Shown in pieces: positions 60,338-64,000 of a stretch of DNA of 64,000 nt. How positions within the stretch are numbered: the first letter of the stretch is position 1; each line of letters opens with the position of its first letter. The notes beneath the pieces were generated by a model. The model saw only the letters and a list, made by a program, of their open reading frames with translations. It had not been told where the DNA came from and did no database searches. The stretch spans positions 1,426,001 through 1,490,000 of the forward strand of contig PMSI01000001.1 in the NCBI GenBank assembly GCA_003168375.1, given 5' to 3'. The position numbers were made by a program, and so were the translations under genes. Source of the DNA: Vulcanimicrobiota bacterium (GTDB taxonomy: Bacteria > Vulcanimicrobiota > Vulcanimicrobiia > Vulcanimicrobiales > Vulcanimicrobiaceae).

Positions 60338-61010
60338 TCAGAATCGCGCGGCGATCGGTGGACTGCATCCGCTCGAGCGTCGCGACGATCGCCCCGACGG
60401 GACTCTTCGTGTCGAGCATCTCGGTCACGCTGTAGCCGAGCTGTTTCTTCGCCTGGTCGTCGATCGGCCCGCGCATGACGCCGGGCATCTTCGAATAGCT
60501 GTCGATCAGTGCGAACGCCGGTCCGAGCGCTTCGCGGATCTTCTTCGGGTCCGCTGCGACGACGAACACAGAGCGGGCGCCGCCTGCGGTCTCGAACTGC
60601 GCCCCGACAGCTTGGTTCGGGGTCGTTCCGAGGCTCCCCGACGACGTGCTGCTGCCTTTGTCGGTGACCTTGTGGAAGCCGGCCGGGGGCGCGTTCTTCA
60701 GACCGTTCACCCAGGCGCGCAACTGCGCCATCGAGGCACCGGTCTCGGCGATCACCTCGTGGCCCCGAAAATTCTTCGGCAGGTCGGCCTTCGGATCGCT
60801 GGCCTTGATCGCGGCGAACATCTGAGCGGAGTTCACCGGCACGACCGTCGCGAGCTTGCTGCCCGGATAGAGCGGGAAGGTGCTCGGGTTCGCCAGCGAG
60901 CGGTGTTCGACCGACGAGGTCGTCTGCTGCGATGCGCCGTGACCGCACCCGCAGACGAACGCCGCGACCAGAGCCGCGGCGAGGGCCGTCTGCGCGTGCG
61001 TGCGCGTCAT
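60312..61010 (-). CDS. putative lipoprotein of unknown function
   Basis: 232 residues. The N-terminus has a signal sequence ending in a lipobox-like AFVCGCG (Cys ~20 or 22). The mature protein carries FPLYPGSKLATVV, MAQLRAWVNGLKNAPPAGFH and a C-terminal SVTEMLDTKSPVGAIV. The 'YPGS...W...L' pattern resembles proteins that are common but uncharacterised in this kind of genome, and the next secreted protein (62.6 kb) shares it weakly. Located directly downstream of rplT on the same strand, four bases away. Confidence 0.7.
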   Translation of the reverse strand: MTRTHAQTALAAALVAAFVCGCGHGASQQTTSSVEHRSLANPSTFPLYPGSKLATVVPVNSAQMFAAIKASDPKADLPKNFRGHEVIAETGASMAQLRAWVNGLKNAPPAGFHKVTDKGSSTSSGSLGTTPNQAVGAQFETAGGARSVFVVAADPKKIREALGPAFALIDSYSKMPGVMRGPIDDQAKKQLGYSVTEMLDTKSPVGAIVATLERMQSTDRRAILIIDESQAR

Positions 61011-61014
61011 GCGG

Positions 61015-61389
61015 CTAGGCCGCGTTCGAACCAGCGCCGACGGCGTCTTTCGCCAGCGTCGTGAGGCGGGCGAATGCGGCGGCGTCGTGGACGGCGAGGT
61101 CCGCGAGCGCTTTGCGGTTCAGCGCGACGCCGGACTTCTTGAGGCCGGCCATGAGCTTCGAGTAGCTGAGGCCTTCACGCCGGGCCGCCGCATTGATGCG
61201 GGCGATCCAGAGCGAACGGAAGTCGCGCTTGCGGACGCGGCGGTCGCGGAACGCGTACGCCAGCGAATGCAGCAGCGCTTCGTTCGCGACACGGTAGTTG
61301 CGCCGGCGAGCGGCGCGGAAGCCCTTGACGAGCTTCATCACCTTGCGGCGGTTTTTGATCTTGTTGAGACCGCGCTTGATGCGAGCCAT
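61015..61389 (-). CDS. rplT: 50S ribosomal protein L20
   Basis: 124 residues of the large-subunit assembly protein: MARIKRGLNKIKNRRKVMKL, KGFRAARRRNYRVANEALLH, YAFRDRRVRKRDFRSLWIAR, INAAARREGLSYSKLMAGLK. The sequence is normal except for a slightly long Ala-rich C-terminus. Twelve bases after rpmI, in the order infC-rpmI-rplT. Confidence 0.97.
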   Translation of the reverse strand: MARIKRGLNKIKNRRKVMKLVKGFRAARRRNYRVANEALLHSLAYAFRDRRVRKRDFRSLWIARINAAARREGLSYSKLMAGLKKSGVALNRKALADLAVHDAAAFARLTTLAKDAVGAGSNAA

Positions 61390-61401
61390 GTGTCAGTCTC
61401 C

Positions 61402-61608
61402 TTAGAGCAAGTATGGGATCTGCGGCGCAAAGCGCTTCAGATCACCCTTGAACGTCGGCTGATCGCGGCGGAAATTCCGCTTGCGCTTGCGCGACTTCTT
61501 GCTGAGGATGTGACCGCAGCCGGAGAACTGGTGTCGGTGCAACACCTTGCCGTTGGCGGTCACTTTGACGCGCTTCGCTGTGCTGCGATGCGTTCTGATT
61601 TTAGGCAC
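61402..61608 (-). CDS. rpmI: 50S ribosomal protein L35
   Basis: 68 residues starting at GTG 61608 (VPKIRTHRSTAKRVKVTANG), then the usual FSGCGHILSKKSRKRKRNF and a C-terminal DLKRFAPQIPYLL. The start lies eight bases inside the 3' end of infC, so the two are coupled. The basic composition and length fit the family. Confidence 0.95.
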   Translation of the reverse strand: MPKIRTHRSTAKRVKVTANGKVLHRHQFSGCGHILSKKSRKRKRNFRRDQPTFKGDLKRFAPQIPYLL

Positions 61609-62260
61609 TGGCTCCCCCGATGGTCTCGACCGCGTCCGTTCCGCCCTGTTCTTCCGTTTCGGTCTCGTGATCATCGTGATGATCGACGGTCTCGATTTCG
61701 TGGTGCGCCGTGTCCGTCTTGAGGTGAACGAACTTGGGCGGACCGAGCGGGGTGGCGCGCGGTGCGAGGATGAGAAACATGTTCTTGCCTTCGAGCTTCG
61801 CTTCGCGTTCGAGCGTCGCGACATTTTCGAGGTCTTTCGCGACCCGGTCCAGCAGCCGTTTCCCGAACGCGGTGTACGTGATCTCGCGTCCGCGAAACAT
61901 GATCGTGACCTTGACCTTGCCTCCGTCGAGGAGAAGACGTTCGGCCATCTTCGCCTTGACTTCGTAATCGTGGACGTCGATCTTGGGACGCAGCTTGACC
62001 TCGCGCAACTCCCAGTTGCGCTGCTTCTTCCGCGCCTCTTTGTCTTTTTTCGACTGCTCGTACTTGAGCCGCCCGTAATCGCCGATGCGGCAGACCGGAG
62101 GGATCGCCGTCGGGGAGACCTCGATGAGGTCGAGCCCCTTGGTCCGGGCCATGTTGAGGGCTTCCTCGGTCGTTATGACGCCCAGCTGTTGGCCTGCGTC
62201 GTCGATGACGCGGACTTGGCGGATTCTGATCTGCTCGTTGACGCGAAGCGGTCTTGCTAT
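61601..62260 (-). CDS. infC: translation initiation factor IF-3, non-canonical ATA start
   Basis: 219 residues as read from ATA at 62260. IARPLRVNEQIRIRQVRVID is the family N-terminus; NMARTKGLDLIEVSPTAIPP, CRIGDYGRLKYEQSKKDKEA, KLRPKIDVHDYEVK and TIMFRGREITYTAFGKRLLD complete it. A His/Glu-rich tail (HHEIETVDHHDDHETETEE) extends the C-terminus. GGAGAG sits six bases before the ATA. Rare start codons (AUU, AUA, AUC) are used in infC of other bacteria for autoregulation by IF-3, so ATA is preferred over ATG at 62347, which adds 29 residues absent from relatives. Confidence 0.9.
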   Translation of the reverse strand: MARPLRVNEQIRIRQVRVIDDAGQQLGVITTEEALNMARTKGLDLIEVSPTAIPPVCRIGDYGRLKYEQSKKDKEARKKQRNWELREVKLRPKIDVHDYEVKAKMAERLLLDGGKVKVTIMFRGREITYTAFGKRLLDRVAKDLENVATLEREAKLEGKNMFLILAPRATPLGPPKFVHLKTDTAHHEIETVDHHDDHETETEEQGGTDAVETIGGASA

Positions 62261-62272
62261 GACTTGCTCTCC

Positions 62273-62578
62273 AGAAAGAACGTTAAAAAAGCGAAGACGC
62301 CGAAGCGGTCCCCGCTGTTCGAGAAGAACCGGATCGCCCGCAGGCATCCGGTGAGGGTTGAGGACTCAGCCTGAGCTGAATCCGACCCTGCTTCGGCCCG
62401 CGGAGCGTACCACGCCGCCTTGGCACCAGTCAAGAAAGCGTGCCTTACTCCTTCCGTAAGCAGCCGAGGTAAGCAGGCGGTACGCTCGGCCGCATATCAG
62501 GGCGCCGGGGTCAGGGAAAGCCGGGGAGCCGGACCGGTGGGGGCTCGGGCTCCCGGGTCGAAGCAAGCGGCTGTGCGC
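62273..62578. other. intergenic leader between infC and the next gene
   Basis: The minus strand holds the infC 5' leader with two stable hairpins: GATTCAGC-TCAG-GCTGAGTC (62363-62382) and CCGGAT...ATCCGG with an inner GCC/GGC (62329-62351), then T6 at 62285-62290. Such leaders can carry L20- or terminator-based control, but the T-run is not directly behind a stem. I see no promoter I would defend on the plus strand. Confidence 0.35.
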
Positions 62579-63274
62579 GTGAAAAGGATCGCCGCGATCG
62601 TGACCCTTGCGGCATCGATCGCTTGGTGCGTGCTTCCGGCGGAATCCGCGCACCAAGCCGTCGTCCGGGTAGACGGCCTGGGTTTTCCCGTCTTTCCACA
62701 TGCCACCAGCTATGCGGTCTTCGGAATGGGAATTGCGTACGTCGCCGTCGGCGACATCGAGCAGATCGTCGGCTGGTACCGCGAGCACAGCGGCCGGGAA
62801 TGGGCAGCGGCTCCGATTCAAGCGAGCGGAAAAGAGCGAGCGGCGGAACTCAGCTTCGACGACGCGACCGGGACGCATCGCATGCGGATAATACAGCCGG
62901 CCGGTAAGAACGCGCTGATTCAAGAGAACCTCGAACTCTCGTCCGCGGCATCGGAGAAGGCCCAGGAAGGCGGCCGCGCTTTGCGCGGACCGGCAGACCC
63001 GCTCGGCGTGACGCTGTATCCCCGCCGCCTAAAGGGTCAGTCCGTCGCGCTCGTCGACGGCGGGCGCGGTTTCGTCTCGTACGCCACCTCGGACGGTTTC
63101 CAAGCCGTCCGCACGTGGTTCAACGCTCGGCTGCCCAATCGTTTTGCCGCTTCGTACCACGTCAGCGCGGAGGCCGGCTCCATGCAGACCTTCCACGGCG
63201 GTGACACGACGGTCACGATCGCGCGAAGACTTCGCGACGGCATGACGATTGTGGGGGTCGAGACCGCGAAGTAG
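62579..63274 (+). CDS. secreted protein with two similar halves
   Basis: 231 residues with a signal peptide (IAAIVTLAASIAWCVLPAES, cleavage near residue 24). Two halves look related: FPVFPHATSYAVFGMGIAYV with a following IVGWYREH, and VTLYPRRLKGQSVALVDGGR with AVRTWFNARL. Both combine a 'yP...' strand with a short W-containing helix, as in small uncharacterised secreted domains. GTG at 62579 is preferred (GTG also at 62573). Function unknown. Confidence 0.65.
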   Translation: MKRIAAIVTLAASIAWCVLPAESAHQAVVRVDGLGFPVFPHATSYAVFGMGIAYVAVGDIEQIVGWYREHSGREWAAAPIQASGKERAAELSFDDATGTHRMRIIQPAGKNALIQENLELSSAASEKAQEGGRALRGPADPLGVTLYPRRLKGQSVALVDGGRGFVSYATSDGFQAVRTWFNARLPNRFAASYHVSAEAGSMQTFHGGDTTVTIARRLRDGMTIVGVETAK

Positions 63275-63291
63275 ACCCCGGCTCGGGCGTT

Positions 63292-64000
63292 TTAGCGTCG
63301 ATTGGCTCGATTCGGTTTCTGCGGAAACTCCGGGCGGGCGGGTGCGCTCGCGAGCGCTTCGTCGACGAGGCGCAGTGCTTCGGCGAGCTGCGGGTCGTCG
63401 CCGCGCAGCGTGTCCTGCGGCGCGACGTCGACTTCATGCGTCGGATCGGTGCCGTAGTTCTCGACGCCCCAGCCCGCGTCGGTGAACCAGAACGAGAACT
63501 CCGGCTGGGTGGTCTCGGTGCCGTCGACCAGCCGGTGGCGCGGGTTGATTCCGATGACGCCGCCCCACGTGCGCATCCCGACCAGCGGCCCGAGTCCGTA
63601 CAACTTGAAGCAATGGCTGAAGATGTCGCCGTCGCTCCCTGCGAATTGGTTCGTCACGGCCACGATCGGCCCGGGGACGGACTCTTCGGGGTACGGGAAC
63701 GGCGGCGTCCAGCGCGAGACGTCGTAGCCGACGCGCTTGCGGGCCAGCTTCTCGAGTAACAGCGCGGAGACGTGTCCGCCGCGGTTGTAGCGGACGTCGA
63801 CGATCAGCGCGTCGCGGTCGAACTCGGTCAGATAGCCGCGGTGGAACTCGGCGAACCCCCACGGTCCCATGTCGGGGATGTGGACGTAGCCGACGCGGCC
63901 GCCGGTGCGGTCGTGCACCAGCGAGCGGTTCGCCTCCACCCATGCGCGGTAGCGCAGCATGCGTTCGTCGCGCAGCGTGCGTACCAGCACGCGGCGCGGC
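63292..64000 (-). CDS. tricorn-like S41 peptidase, C-terminal part (cut by window edge)
   Basis: The C-terminal 236 residues of an S41-family tricorn protease core. GRVGYVHIPDMGPWGFAEFH, DALIVDVRYNRGGHVSALLL, NQFAGSDGDIFSHCFKLYGL (catalytic Ser within GSDGD) and GMRTWGGVIGINPRHRLVDG. GVENYGTDPTHEVDVAPQDT is the usual end. The N-terminal propellers and PDZ domain would lie beyond 64000; the ATG at 63990 is internal. Confidence 0.9.
   Translation of the reverse strand, partial: PRRVLVRTLRDERMLRYRAWVEANRSLVHDRTGGRVGYVHIPDMGPWGFAEFHRGYLTEFDRDALIVDVRYNRGGHVSALLLEKLARKRVGYDVSRWTPPFPYPEESVPGPIVAVTNQFAGSDGDIFSHCFKLYGLGPLVGMRTWGGVIGINPRHRLVDGTETTQPEFSFWFTDAGWGVENYGTDPTHEVDVAPQDTLRGDDPQLAEALRLVDEALASAPARPEFPQKPNRANRR

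Overview
The window is high-GC, densely packed bacterial chromosome with many GTG/TTG starts and 1-11 base gene overlaps. A predicted beta-barrel protein with a signal peptide points to a diderm cell. The housekeeping blocks (infC-rpmI-rplT, pheS-pheT-cvpA, a complete shikimate cluster), a STAND/SARP-type regulator and two branched-chain-amino-acid-type ABC transporters would fit the candidate phylum Eremiobacterota (WPS-2) or a relative. That placement is inference; no rRNA gene is present to confirm it.

Layout. 1-3.0 kb: a lower-GC, probably acquired pair (frameshifted AAA15-type ATPase plus a possible PLD-like partner) beside the 3' remnant of a groL gene. 3.1-10.2 kb: small metabolic and repair genes (mgsA, tag, an SDR, a DUF4239-like membrane protein) and a 957-residue regulator. 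10.4-13.4 kb: an hsp20-lon operon behind a CIRCE-like element. 13.4-19.3 kb: a metallopeptidase-like protein, an EamA transporter, and a selD-solA pair in which selD itself reads through an in-frame UGA (selenocysteine). 19.4-24.1 kb: the first complete LIV-type ABC transporter. 24.1-30.7 kb: an outer-membrane protein, the fadJ-type/thiolase beta-oxidation pair, and a secreted propeller-like protein followed by a small decayed copy of the thiolase end. 30.7-43.6 kb: a catabolic cluster with acyl-CoA ligase, SDR, enoyl-CoA hydratase, MarR, a frameshifted amidohydrolase, a second LIV-type transporter with a LivM-LivG fusion, a second SDR, a PimC/PimD-like acyl-CoA dehydrogenase pair and a TetR regulator. 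43.6-51.9 kb: cvpA, pheT, pheS, a YqzL-like micro-gene, a TrmH-type methyltransferase, an internally deleted epimerase, NUDIX and alpha/beta hydrolases and YceI. 52-58.5 kb: the minus-strand operon aroA-aroE-aroC-aroK/aroB fusion-aroQ-aldo/keto reductase. 58.5-64 kb: carbonic anhydrase, M20 amidohydrolase, a lipoprotein, rplT-rpmI-infC, a secreted unknown and a tricorn-like S41 protease cut by the window edge.

Three regulatory or decoding signals stand out. First, a 25-codon peptide with eight aromatic residues (F, W, Y) precedes an intrinsic terminator directly upstream of aroA. Part of the peptide's coding sequence is complementary to the terminator's 5' arm and loop. This is the classical layout of ribosome-controlled attenuation, here for the whole shikimate operon. 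Second, selD has UGA at codon 19, followed by a hairpin with a GGUC apex resembling a bacterial SECIS. Third, a short dispersed repeat (core CTGAGCTTGTCGAAGG) occurs about a dozen times, at least five of them in frame inside conserved enzymes (fadJ, livH, acyl-CoA dehydrogenase, pheT, aroA), and once as an inverted doublet resembling a REPIN.

Single-base indels break two genes (the AAA ATPase and the amidohydrolase). Either real decay or assembly error could explain these.
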